Positions 32,615 through 44,405 of a stretch of DNA of 64,000 bases are shown here, piece by piece. The translations under genes and the position numbers were made by a program. The DNA is from Gnetum montanum (lineage: Eukaryota; Streptophyta; Gnetopsida; Gnetales; Gnetaceae), in assembly GCA_015680685.1 (NCBI GenBank), contig MNCI01017638.1, forward strand, positions 280,777 to 344,776, written 5' to 3'. Numbering within the stretch: position 1 is the stretch's first letter; each line of letters begins with the position of its first letter. The notes beneath the pieces were generated by a model, which was given only the letters and a program-made list of their open reading frames with translations, was not told the DNA's origin and ran no database searches.

Positions 32615-32899
32615 GTATAAAAACAATGTTTCAGCTGAATTTTTTCAATTAAAATGGAGAGCAACATATGTGGTTTTGTACTTATTAACTTATATATTTG
32701 AATTAGATATTTATGTATTTAAATATATCTAAGGTTCTGTTTGGAGTGTTTGATCACTGCATTAGCTGCATCATTCAGGATATAGAAATTTCAAGAATAA
32801 AAATAAACGTTTCAGAGTATGTCGTCAAAGGTGGTAACAACTAACAAAAACAGTTTCCTTAGCAGCTAGGTGATATTAAAGTTTATTTATGAAAAAAGT

Positions 32900-33074
32900 T
32901 TAAAAGATTGTTTAAGAGAACAAGAGTTGTATTAATGAAAGGAGCAATTACAAACCGTTACAATATAGAGAAATTAGAGTGATATACAAAAGCAAAACAA
33001 TAATGAACAGTATAAAAGCACACAGAAAAGCAAGCAAAACTTTATTCTTCTTCTTAGAAATTGGTATGTTTTCA
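32900..33074 (-). mobile_element. Possible short LINE 3' tail
   Basis: AGAGTTGTATTAATGAAAGG followed by AGCAATTACAAACC resembles the antisense of the 3' end of plant L1 elements and precedes the similar 3' end of LINE j. No coding remnant is visible. It could be a separate, strongly truncated insertion. Confidence 0.3.
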
Positions 33075-34027
33075 GCATCAAGAGAATGTTTGGGACTATA
33101 TTACTGGAAATTAAATACAAGAGATAGTACAAAATTTCGGGTCAATGACATTGGCTCAAATGGGAGGCCTCAAGCCTCAGCTAGTTGTGAGAACAAACAT
33201 CCAGAAACTAAAAGCCAAAAACAAAAGAGAGGGCCTATGACAGGTGCAGTGTGGATGTTCGAGGGCATGGAGGATATCCAACATATTACGGTGAAGCTTG
33301 GAGTCCACAAAACTGGCAGCTTGTTGAATTGCTTGCATGACCGATTCATGCCGGCTTCGCTCCTCGATCGATGTCCCCTCGCTCGGGTGGAAGCGCATAG
33401 ATGTCTAATGGATGAGATGTTGGAGTTCCCCCCACGAGCAATCACAGTTGATGCCTAGGATGATGTATGGACACCGTCCATCCCGAAGCCATTGGCACGT
33501 GCTTTGCTTGTGTGCCCGATCCAACTGGTGATGTCTCTGCCCCTCCTCTGCTTGCTCCTGCTCTTGCTATGCTCGCTCAGTCACCTTGCACTCTCTACAG
33601 GTGGTTTCCTCCTAAATTAATTCCTTCCGAACTTGAGCCCAGATCTCATCCACTAGCTGAGCTTGGGCCGCTTGCACCAGCAAGGCTTGCTGCTAAATTA
33701 GCTCTTGTTCCTGCTCGCGGAAACGGGTTTCCAACTTGATTTGTGCGTGTGCGAGGGCTTCATCCTATTTGTCCTCCCACTCTTGGTGCTCTGCCTCATG
33801 TGTAGAGGCCACTGCCTCCACTGTTGCACAACGCAAGTACTAATCTCGTCTGTCTCTGCACTTTGACATTCCATGTGGGGAGACCTCTGATAGCATCATG
33901 GGTTTAGAGGCTTGTGGTCCCCCATGCCTGCTCTGCCTGCTAGAGTACGTCATCGCAGGTTCAGTCCTCAAGACCCCCATAAGGGCTGAAATGGAGGGCC
34001 CAAGCGGGGAAACCCCCAAAAGGGGGA
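33075..34027 (-). mobile_element. LINE j, 3' fragment with J-like module and coil
   Basis: The 3' end at 33080-33115 has the complement of AGTAATATAGTCCCAAACAT. The J-like module (33471-33245) reads CPYIILGINCDCSWGELQHL, stop, TSMRF, HPSEGTS, AIQQAASFVDSKLHRN and LDILHALE. Upstream, 33840-33500 is Gln/Glu-rich on the minus strand (linker coil). It meets LINE k head to head at a G20 run (34028-34047). Several stops. Confidence 0.65.
33245..33471 (-). pseudogene. LINE j J-domain-like module
   Basis: Its helix I, PYIILGIN, is close to the J-domain signature YxxLGI. The invariant Trp follows eight codons after it, then HPS in place of HPD (codon GAC to AGC, two changes), then helix III with AASFVDSKLHRN and LDILH. 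One stop in helix II. Confidence 0.6.
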
Positions 34028-34047
34028 GGGGGGGGGGGGGGGGGGGG

Positions 34048-36985
34048 AACCTCGGCTCCACCTGAGGCCGCACCCCCACTGCCCCCTGCCATAGGGCCAG
34101 GATAAGCCTAGAGTGGTGGCCTCGCTTCTGCTATTGCAGTGCTGCTAGAAAAAATTGGGGACCAAGGGAAGGATCTGCTAGGGTCCCTATTTAACGTGCT
34201 GCCCAATCCCCAAGAAGTTGGGGTTTGGGCTGTATGGGGGGAGCTTCCCCTACTTGGTGGATGGGTCTTTATTGTGAGGGGGATCACGATGCCACCCATG
34301 TTGGAGGTTACCGAGGGATGTGCCGAATCAAAAGGGGCATTCTCTATCTTGCTTGACTCTGGTAGGGTAGCGAGGCCACCAGGCCTTATGTCCTGGACTA
34401 AAAAGACACATGGAGATTGACTTGGGGGTCCAAACAACCCTCAAGGAGGTTTATAAAAAGCGTTCAAATGGTAGAACATGAGGATCCTCTCATGGAATTG
34501 CATGGAGTAGGGCACCCCCTCTAGAAGAAATACCCTCAAAGATATGATGCATAGAGAAAATTGTGATGTGGTTTGCCTATAGGAGACAAAGCTACAACAA
34601 CAAGAATGTTAGTAGTTATGCTGGCCTGGCTAGTAGATAGTTTGTGGCCTGTTAGGGGAGGTCAGGGGACTTGCCCTCTCTTTCACACTAGCCTTTTGAG
34701 GCTATGGATGTATCCTCATGGAGTAGTACCATTTTCTTTCGATAGACTAGCATTTCCCTTACGAATTTCTACAGCACCCAAAGATGGGAGGAAAGGTTGA
34801 GGTAGCTGTAAAGGATTGCTTCCCTAATCTTGGATAGGAGGCATTGGATTTTAGTAGGGATTTCAACCAGTAGCTCTACAGGTGGGAGAAGTCAAACGAA
34901 GGGACCCAAGAACCTCCTAGTGGTCTACACGTTTTATAGTTTCTGGCATTTCATGACCTGGTTGATATGGATATCAAAGCTTGTCACTTCACGTGGAGCA
35001 ATTGAAGAAAGGGCAGGGGCTAGGTCATGACAAAGATTAATTGCATGTGGATCAACTCAAATCTCCTGATGAACAAGGGGATGTATGTTCATGGAAAAGA
35101 GCAATTGACTTCAAATCATTGATTGATTCTATGCTAGGTGGGAGATCTGGTTTTAGGAAGGCCTATGTCATTCCATTTTGAATGGTTTTGGATTGCTAAG
35201 CCATGGCTATGCCCGATGGTGGAAGGGATTAGGAAGAACTACTCGTCATGGGTTGACCCTAGGGAGTTTCTCAAGTGGGGGTTACACCTGCTCAAACAGG
35301 AGATAAGGGCATTCAGGGTAGAAGATAAGCTTTCCTTCAAATCCAATAGAGGAAGGTTGTTGCAACGTCTGTCAGAGATGCAATTGGACCAAGAGCTAGT
35401 TTAGGGCTTGGGTGATGTTGAATGTGAGGTGTTGGCAGAGCTATAGACCCTAGACACGGAGGAGGAAAATTAACTGGAAACAGAAGGGGCAAGCTCATTG
35501 GCTCAAGGAGGGGGACAGGGACACTTGTTTTTTCTTTGCAACTGCTAACTTAGTGGGTCTTTCCAAAAAGACCCGTTGTTTGACTTTCTAGGGGAAGACA
35601 GTGGCTAGCAGTCAGGAGATCGCCTAGGCCATGATGGATTATTGGTCAAGCATCTGGCAGTGCAAGGAGGTGGCACGTCTATTGATTCACATTGACTCAG
35701 TGTTGGATGAGGAGGACAACTGGTGGTTGCTGGAACTGTTTACTTGGAAGGAGCTTGATAGGTCTCTTGTTTGATGAAGGTTGGGAAGGTGTCGAAGCCT
35801 GATGGTTGACCTGTGGAATTCTTTAAGGCTTTCGTTGATGTTCTGGGGGAAAAATCTCTTGGATGCCTTCAATGTTATGCTGAGTTGGCAATAGGTTCGC
35901 AGGGAAATAAATTGCTCTTGACTGGTCCTCATTCCTAAGACTGCCAACTCCACAGATCCTTCTCAGTTCAAGCCTATTGAGATGTGCAATACACTCCTTT
36001 GCCTATTCACTAAGCTGTTGGTGGCTCGGTCGGGGCCTTTGATGACTCACTTGGTGGGGTTGTAGAGAGGGTTTTATTAAAGGTAGGTTCATTCAAAAAT
36101 AGGTTGTCCTGGTGCAGGAGATGTTGCTTTCCTTACAGGTGACCAAATACCCAAGTATGTGTCTTAAGCTGGATATTACTAAAGCCTATGACACTGTGTG
36201 CTGGCAATCTCTTAAAGAAATTACTAAAGCCTATGACACTGTGCTGGAAATCTCTTAAAGAAATCATGTTGCAGAAGGGATTCCACCCAAACTTTGTTAA
36301 TCTATGCATGTACATCTAGACGTTGGGGGCCTTTTCTTTGGATTTAGAGGGGAGATTATGGGGGTTTTCATCCCCGAGCAAGGGTTTAAGACAAGGGGAC
36401 CCTCTTTTCCCATACCTTTGTATTCTGGTAATGGACACCTTGCAGACCTATTGCAAGCTAGAGGGGGTTAGAGGTTTGCAAATCGTTGGGGTCAGTTGTC
36501 TAGTGCTACACTATACAAACAATACCATTTTATTTTCTTAGGCTGCTGTCTCCTAAGCAATGGCAATAAATAGGGCACTGCAAAGAATGGTGGAGGAGAT
36601 TGGCTTAGAAATCAATAGGGGTAAATCTGTGGTACACCTACTCAACATGAATGCTTGGGTGAAGGGGTTAATTGTGCAAAGTTTAGGCATCCTGTTGTGC
36701 ACCAAGCAGGACACTTACCTTGGCCTACCTCTCTATGACTATTATTGGAGGCATGCATGGACTGGCCTCCTCTAGGGACTGCAGAAACAGATTGATCATT
36801 GGATGGCACAGTTTTTGACTCACTAGGAAGGCTTTGTTGGCTATGTTGGTGCTTTCAGCTATGGCTTGCTATGCAGCTTTGATGGCCTCTCCCCTTGGAG
36901 ATATCATACAGAAAGTTGATCAGTTAATAAGGAATTTTACTTGGTCAGGGGGGTGAAGGGGGAGATTGCATGCATCTTGTAAGCT
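34048..36985 (+). mobile_element. LINE k, endonuclease and RT, 3' truncated
   Basis: Sense orientation. Leader 34048-34478, endonuclease from 34478 (MRILSWNCME, NTLKDMMHRENCDVVCL, ETKLQQQEC) with poor preservation to about 35200, linker (WIAKPWLCPMVEGIRKNYSS and FLKWGLHLLKQEIRAFRVED at 35180-35330), then RT to 36960. It stops inside the RT C-terminal region (VDQLIRNFTWSGG), so zf-RVT, globular domain, coil and J-like module are absent. This is unusual because LINEs normally lose their 5' ends. Confidence 0.7.
35760..36960 (+). pseudogene. LINE k reverse transcriptase
   Basis: Domain text: KAFVDVLGEKSLG (35827 on), ITKAYDTV (about 36177, occurring twice through a local duplication), KEIMLQKGFHPNFVNLCMYI, FSLDLEGRLWGFSSPSKGLR, QGDPLFPYLCILVMDTLQTY, LHYTNNTILFS, LEINRGKSVVHLL, TYLGLPLYDY and VDQLIRNFTWSGG. 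The catalytic YADD is replaced by YTNN, so both Asp residues are lost. Stops and frameshifts throughout. Confidence 0.75.
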
Positions 36986-38750
36986 GGAATCCTCAGACTA
37001 GGGGCTCATACATAAGATCCAATTATCAACCAGATAAATCTAGAAAGAACAAAAAAATTTTCTTATTCAGTTTCAGTTTCACTATTCAAGAAGTCTGAAA
37101 CTTTCAAGCCAATATCTTCTATTTTAAAAAATAATATTGTTGAATATAACTGTCAGAATGTGGGTCATTAACAACAACAGGTTACAACACAATTTCTCTA
37201 GAAATTCTTGTGACAGTGACCTAAAACTAGCATTGTTAAAATAAACTGATTTAAAAATTCATATTTAGAAAGATAGGCACTTTTACAGTCAAGCCTACTA
37301 AGGTCATGGTTGGGTTCCAAGACAAGCAATACTAGAAAGTTGTTAATTATCAGTGAAATGTGCGTGTTAAAGGGCATCACAAACAGGCTCATAAAGTTTT
37401 ATAGTGGTACTAGAGACAATTGGCAGCAATTCCAGAAACAAATACTGGCAACAAAATTTTGCAAAACCATAACCAACAATTAGCAATTCTGTAAAAACAA
37501 GTATTACTAGCAACATTTTGCAAAGCCACATGCGACATTCTACAATTTCATGGAAAGAACCTCTCTACCCTTACTAATGCCTGGTGGCTAATCAGATCTC
37601 CTAGTGTAGGAATGACTTCAATGAACCTCCAAATGCTATTAGAATTTTTTTCCCTACTATTGTTCGCTTTACTTTACATCTTAAATATGAGCTGCATTGA
37701 CACAAACAAACTACTAAAGTTGTTATGGGAAACGTAACTTTCATAAACGTTGATCAAAGCTCATAGAGAACATATATTTTCTCTTTACCACATTGAAAGA
37801 ATGAAACAGACAAACAAAATCGTACAATCATAGATGAAGGTAGATATCTTATTAAGAAAGTTTTAAATGAATCCCAAAATCAGTACTTGTATCAAACAAG
37901 GCACACCAACCCAAGGCAGCAAACCAAGTTAGAGAACATGATCTTATGCAAAGCTCAAATGGTATGTTAGTTGCACATTATGGTTGACATACAAATGAAT
38001 GTTCGAATACCAATTTTATAAAAATAATTAAGCTAAAAACATCATTATCTAGCTATTTGGATAACATGTAGGATACTATAATGAGGAGCAATTTTTTTAC
38101 CATTTCTAACAATTTTAATCTAAAATAAGTTCCTACAAATATTCTTAAGAAGTACAAAATTAGTTTCTACAGAATAACACATTAAATTTGGAATGCCTTT
38201 TAAACATTATTTTTAAAGAATAGTGCATACAAGTGATGACAAAAACAAAATTGAAGAAAAAAACATACAAAATTAGGGCCATATTCCATGACAGTTTTCT
38301 AATACCATGGGAATGCAAGATGTTAAATGCTCTGTAAAATGAGATCTAACGGTCTATGATGTGATTAAAATCACGCTTAAAGGAACACACTATATAATTA
38401 TTAATTTTTCTTGGAAGGGAAGGTTAAGTTTTCATATTAAGCAAGTACTATAACTTAGAACAAACAACTAGAACCTTCCAATTCTGTACTAATTATATAT
38501 AACAAAGAGTCAACAGTCAACATTTATCCTTTTCTATCTCAAATTTTCAAAAGGGAGTTACACTAGTTTACCTATATAATATATATCTATAATGTGGTGA
38601 AGAGAATCTTTTCTCTTTATGAAACATTGGCTGGATTGATTCTGGAAAAAATTTGTATAATATAGGATGAAAATTTTGGGAAATATGATTTACACATAAT
38701 TGGATCCCTTGAGGGTTATGGATGAAATATAATTTAGTGTTATAGGAATG
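36986..38750. other. Host intron, unassigned
   Basis: AT-rich; no coding sequence, LTR end or LINE motif recognised over about 1.8 kb. Confidence 0.45.
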
Positions 38751-38979
38751 GGACCTCTAGAAGTTTATGAAAATTCAACAAAAATTAAAGAACCAGCTCA
38801 AGGATGGAGTGGAGCATAGAGATGCAGGAAGGCAATTAAGAAAACTAACAGAAAGTTGGCAAGTGAAATGGGGTACAAAGCCAGAAGTGGATGGTGAGAT
38901 GTGAAAGGACAGGCTATCAATCTAGGAGGTAGGGTGGGAGGAGTAGGACTATTCACAAGAACGAGGTTTCATGAGAAGA

Positions 38980-41300
38980 GCAAGACAAGGGCTTGTATGA
39001 GTGGCTTGAATAGGATGTATAGTGAGGCTAATAAACCTCATGGATGACATGAGGAGGTGGGTCACAAGTTCATGTGCGAAGAGGAAGGGTCACTGTAGAT
39101 GGTGGTGGTGGATCTGGTTGGTAGGGAGTTTGGACCCTATGCTAGGCAGCATTCAAGAGGTGGTGTTGGAATGTGGTATGTTGTCGATTAGGGTTGCAGA
39201 TTTGCTTATTGTGGAGGGAGATGACTCTCTTGCAAAGTTCTTAATTGGCAAGTTCGTCTTGTCCAGACCTCATCTACAACTTGAGCAATTGGTATAGTGG
39301 ACAGCTACCACTTGGAAGGTCCTTGTTGAAATCAGAGCTGACTGTGGACATGTTGCTTTTTGCCTTTTCTAAAGACTTTGACTTATTGGAGCTAGAGGTC
39401 TTGCTTGACTTATTGGCATATGGACGTTAATAAAAATCCTGATTTGTTTGATTCTGCACCAATCGAGATCAGGGTGCACGACCTCTCTTGAGAGGCCTAG
39501 TTTAGCAAATTCTTTCAAACCTTTGTATGGTTCTTTGGGAACTTTATTTCATTGGACAAATATACGACATCTACAAGTTGAATAGGATTTGCCCACTTTT
39601 ATGTGTGGAGGAGTCTCAAGGTTGTGGATTTGGTTTTGAAGATTTAGGTGGTGATAGCCATGGGTGCAGAAACCTTAAGGGTGAAATTTAAGAATGTGCT
39701 TGTCCCACAAACAAGAAAAGGTGCTTCTTTAGCATTGTGTCAGATACAAGAAAAAGTGTTTGCACAGCCCTTGTTAGAGGGTTGCCAGTTCTGTGGAAAT
39801 AGAATCAGCATAGAAAAAGTGTTTGCACAGCCCTTGTTAGAAAGTTGTGAGGGGAACATGAGGTTCCAAACCAGATGAATAGAGAGACCCACCAGAAGCA
39901 GAAGAGTACTTCTTAGGCTTTTGTTGCAATTCAGAGATCGAAGTCAGAGCCAATCCTGAAGGGACCTTTGAATAAGAAGATGATTTGGATGGGCACTAAT
40001 TGGTTTTAGATCTTATCAAAGATGACTAATGATGGGGCCTTTAAACTGGTGGTTTCAATGATGTCCTTCCCAATTTCTTAGATTGTTGTAATTGGGATGC
40101 TGGGGTAAGTTTTATGGCCCCAAGTAGGCCAAATGTTGAGGAACCACCTTGGATTCCACAATCCAGAACCACTCAAAATTCTAAAACTGAAAAACAAAGA
40201 ATGTTTCTATGAGATGGATAGCTGATGTAGGACCCCTAATAACCACCCTCTAAAAATTCAGTATCAAATTTTTCTCCAATCCTCTTAGAACATGGAGCTA
40301 TACTTATACTAGCAACTAATAAGGATACGACTCATATAATAATGGGTTGATTATAGGGCCCTATGTATCTCCTTCCCTCATCAGACATAACAAGTTGTTG
40401 ATTATAGGGCCTATGTATCTCCTTCCTGAAAAATAAAAATGTTTGGTTGGCTTTTGACAAAAAATGCTACTTCCACTTGTGTGTTTCAAACTCAGCACAA
40501 CCTCCCCATTCAAGAGTGCTACACTCTGCACTCATATGGTGTTTCCAAGATGGCAGACCACCTTATTTACTCTTTTTAATATAACCAACAAGTCTGGGCA
40601 TCAGTGGGTATCTCTTTAATAGGGGATTCTGACCTTAAAGATGAAGCGTTTTTTAGGTGATGGAGGCGAGAACACACATGCTTCAGGGGATTCTGATTAC
40701 TCTTTCTTGTGATGTATGAAGTTGGCTAGGAGGGTGAATCTATCAAAATTGTTCCTAGCTTCCCTCAAGAGGTGTAGATGGGGGCATTGTTCAGGGTTGA
40801 TCTTGGCCCTCTAGGTTGCTACTACACCTACAAGGCCTAGGACAATGCAGCCACAACACTGTTTAGGGTTTTCTATGATTGAAAGTGCTCCCTCCAAGAG
40901 GGTGTGTTGTCGTCCTCTATCCCTATGGAGGTGGGGAACAATCTTCGCTGTGATAGGAAGGAGCAAGTGGCAGACAATAATGGCTCCAAAAGGCAAGAAT
41001 CAATGACTAAACATTAAGATTGGTTCAAGCAATACCTACACTGTGATAGGAAGGAGCAAGTGGCAGACAATAATGGTTCCAAAAGGCAAGAATCAATGAC
41101 TAAACATTAAGATTGGTTCAAGCAATACCTACAGTAGACAAAAGACACTATTAGGAAGGAGCTGGAGGTCAAGTTTGCTAGTGAGCTTAGTAAGGCCATT
41201 GTGGAGGTTGAGACCAGGCTTAGAGCTGAGGAGCTGGCTAGGTGGGCTAAGGAGCAGTCTAGATGGGTGTAAGAGAGGTTGCACAACTATTTCTCTTGCT
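38980..41300 (+). mobile_element. LINE l, ORF1 (DUF4283-like) fused by deletion to the 3' module
   Basis: The 5' part has ORF1 text (39022-39880). The next ~800 bases are not identifiable. 40720-40850 then reads MKLARRVNLSKLFLASLKRC and CSGLILAL (globular domain A). 41150-41280 is a coil (ELEVKFASELSKAIVEVE, RLRAEELARWAKEQSRW). Endonuclease and RT are missing, so this is an internally deleted copy. It contains direct duplications at about 39750-39845 and 40960-41130. Confidence 0.55.
39200..39645 (+). pseudogene. LINE l ORF1, DUF4283-like RNA-binding protein remnant
   Basis: Pieces in two frames: SLAKFLIGKFVLSRPHLQLE, TWKVLVEI, FAFSKDFDLLELEVLLDLL and FFGNFISLDKYTTSTS followed by IGFAHFYV. 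The sequence LIGKF...RP...TWK...LFxFxxxxDxxLExxxW...GNFxSLDKxTxxxS is the layout of the DUF4283 domain of plant LINE ORF1 proteins, which bind element RNA. It shows that this LINE family has a conventional ORF1 in addition to the 3' module. Stops in both frames. Confidence 0.6.
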
Positions 41301-43084
41301 TGATTATTTTTTCGTTGTTTTCAATTTGAGTTTAACAAAATTTGAATGGATGGAATAATGGGACATTTTTTCTAAGCATCAAACACCCATGATAGGAAAT
41401 TTCAAATTTATATAATATTACTTCTAGAAATATTTACGAAACACCCTCATATGTTTGTTTGAATTAAGGGTTTTCCTAAACAAATCTTTATTTTATTTTG
41501 ATGCTTGATGACAATGTAGTAGACCCTTTCTTTTATTTTATTTTATTATTTGGAATGTGAGGTGCTAGAACCCAAAAGAATTTGACTATAGGTACACCTC
41601 AAGACATATAAGGAACATAATACATTAGAAGAACTATGAAGGGCTATAAGGATGCCACAAGTATGACTTGAATTAGCAACATCTCATTTACAAATCCTTT
41701 TCAGATAATGAGTAACTCCCTTGAGCCACCTTTCATTAGCTTGTAGTAGAACATATTGAACATGCAATGATAAAGAAAGCAGATTTATCTTCAATGTTGA
41801 AACAGTGGCAAGTAATGAAATTGCTTGCTGGATGACAAACGATCAATTAAATAAAACCAATTAATCTAATGCTCATACTTATGCTAGCTCTTAAGTTGCA
41901 TCTCAATGAGTCACATGTTCTAATAGTTGATTTATTTCCTACTCCATAGAGTTGAATCATAAAATAACAAAAAAGAATGGAACAAGAAGTAAAAACATTA
42001 TTTAAGATGAGAAGAGGAAATAATACATGATTTTTAACTATCTGAAACTAAGCTATATGAAAATACGTTAATCAACAAAAAATGGTGAACATAAAACTTC
42101 TACTTGATTTAAAATGAAAGAGTGGTGTTATTCCGGCTTTTCTACTTGTTCTGTAAGCAAAAACTTATAAATCCATTGAACCGAAATACATAGCTATCTG
42201 GTTGAGTTGTAGAATTTATTCTAATGCATTTTCAAAGAAAATTGCAGAAGAAAGTAGTTAAAAAGATAGCATGTCAAAACAAACGGTGAATTGGTGTTCA
42301 CAATCTGCAACAATATGAATGGTATCTCCATATGGGTATGAATCGAACAAGTGAAACAACGAACATAGTAGCAGAATCCTAACATGGAACAAAGTAGTGT
42401 TCTTCTATACTCTCTTCTCCCGGAAGTCTCCAAATTGTCCGTAAAGTTCTGTCAAGACTAGGCAATGCTGTCTCTTTGTAGAGTGCCTAAGCATGCATCC
42501 ATCCTCAATAGTAAATCTTAGCCGTTGATTAAAATTTTTTGTTTTAATGCAACTCTCGAATTATAATCCATCTTCCAACCAATATGATAGTACATAAAAA
42601 GAAAAATGGGCTTATCCACAACATTATGTAAATGTAAAACTAACTTCCATCTCTAAGATTTGTCAGAATCCCATGAGCACTAGCTGCACAAGTGTATATT
42701 ATTCTCACAAAGTACCAATTTTCCAATCAATAGGTCAAAATGGTAAAATGTTTACCAGTGATGTGTTTTGATCAGATAAGCCTGAGTAATAATCACCGGT
42801 CACACACAACCGCAGTGTCATTTTGAAGCACAAACAAAGGAAAAATTTTTAAAAGAGAAAGACTTGTTAAAAAAATTTCGTTTCCCTTTGGATATGTATG
42901 TCACTTTGTTCTTACCAGCTGTCATATATGCACATAGCTATTATAACAACATATATCATTTCTAGGGACATCGTTCCTCACTGCACGTTAGAATGCCTTA
43001 AAACTTAGAGCTTAACTTTTAATTGTACGTGTTACGCTTTCATTATTCACATAATGATTGCTGTACTGCTAAGCTTGTTTCTTA
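41301..43084. other. Host intron, unassigned
   Basis: No coding potential or recognised repeat in about 1.8 kb of AT-rich sequence. Confidence 0.45.
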
Positions 43085-43780
43085 ATGGATTTTCTCTCAA
43101 GAAAAGGGCGGGAAGCTGTATTATGTACAAAAGGCGGTACAAAATGTTGGGAGACCAGAGTTTTGGTTTATTTTATTTTATTTTGTGTGGGCGCGGCGCT
43201 GAGATTAAATAAGAGACATGAGGAGAGACAGTAATAACAAACCAGATAATAGCCACACGGCCCACAAAACTCTGAGAGCTGACAACAAAAATCTTTGAGG
43301 TAGTAACAGAAACGACAACTCATCATCTTGGCGGAGAAGGGACTTGTAACTGCAAACCAGTCTTTTTCTCCATGTGCACACTAATAGCCTCAAATCTGAT
43401 ATGGTAACGTTAGAGGCTTCCTGAAATCTCTAAAATTCCCTTTGGCAGTCTTCATTTTGCTGAGGCGTAAGAACAGAGAAGGACTTTGTTAGCCTGCAAG
43501 GTAAAGCCCTGTCGCCTGACAAATCCCTTGAGCCTACCCTTGGAGGGCCTCCCTCCTTTGAATCCCTAGTTCAACATACGGACACCTGCCAAATGTAACC
43601 ATGGTGTGATGGTGATTTCCAAGTTAAGTTATCAAGGAAGTGTTGGTGTTGCTGAACATCCCCTTACTCCTGTTCGTCGTCTTGAGTTTTTCTTTCTTGC
43701 CTATTACTGCTGGGCCTCCTGCCAACCAAATGCTCTTCCTCCTCCTCCTCCTGCTGATGGACCTGCAAAAAAATCTCCTT
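43085..43780 (-). mobile_element. LINE m, decayed 3' end with weak J-like module
   Basis: The 3' end at 43090-43140 carries the complement of CATAATACAGCTTCCCGCCC followed by TTTTCTTGAGAGAAAA. At about 43612-43420 the frame reads RCPYVELGIQ, then degenerate helix II text, then in another frame REF, stop, RFQEASNVTISD. A run of GAG codons (QQEEEEEEH, about 43735-43760) fits the linker coil. No HPD is visible. Confidence 0.4.
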
Positions 43781-44342
43781 CCTGAATCATTCCTCAATCG
43801 TTAACCAAGACAATTATCCCTATAAACCCAATCAAGGGGAGGGGAGGGAATTCAGCGCTATGGGGTTTTAGTCTAGGGAGGGCTCATCAAAAGTTCAGTA
43901 GTCCTAAGGAATGGTGATAATGACGGCTGGACAAGGCCAAGCTATGGTTCATGCTCCATCTAAGGGGGCCCCTCTTGGAAGCAGACAGTGACAGGACTTC
44001 CAAAGGCCTTCGGCAGTCTGCCAGAGGGCAAGGTCTTGTAATGCTTCGGGAAAATTAATGAAGAAGATTCTTTCCATATTTGCAAATTAGATTGCATCTT
44101 TTAAAAGTTGCCAAAGATAGGATGATCCGTTATTAAATACCACATAGGCCCCTAGTTACCTTTTATACTAAGCTTGCTCTAATATTTTCAAGTTTTTAAT
44201 AATTTATCCCCTGTTTACTAGCTCCATTTTTATTTATACAGGATGTCTATAAGATATTGAAATGCTTTAATCTCTAAAACCTTGATTAGCTTTAAAGATA
44301 GCATTTCCGTTGACCGTCAATATTAATCTTGCTACATTTCAG

Positions 44343-44405
44343 TTTCATCGAATTTGGGGACAACTTATGAAAACTGGCTACCAAAATTCACGCTTTGCGC
44401 ATCAG
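44343..44405 (+). CDS. Host gene exon D
   Basis: A 63-bp candidate exon between acceptor ...GCTACATTTCAG and donor GTAAGT (consensus). It encodes FHRIWGQLMKTGYQN and SRFAHQ in phase 0, directly continuing exon C. Intron C-D is 11.7 kb. Later exons are not found before 64000, so the gene probably continues beyond this window or across the LTR elements. Confidence 0.55.

Noticed and set aside
32979-33458. 159-codon plus-strand open frame
   Set aside because: Antisense to the LINE j 3' UTR and J-like module; the minus strand shows the conserved protein.
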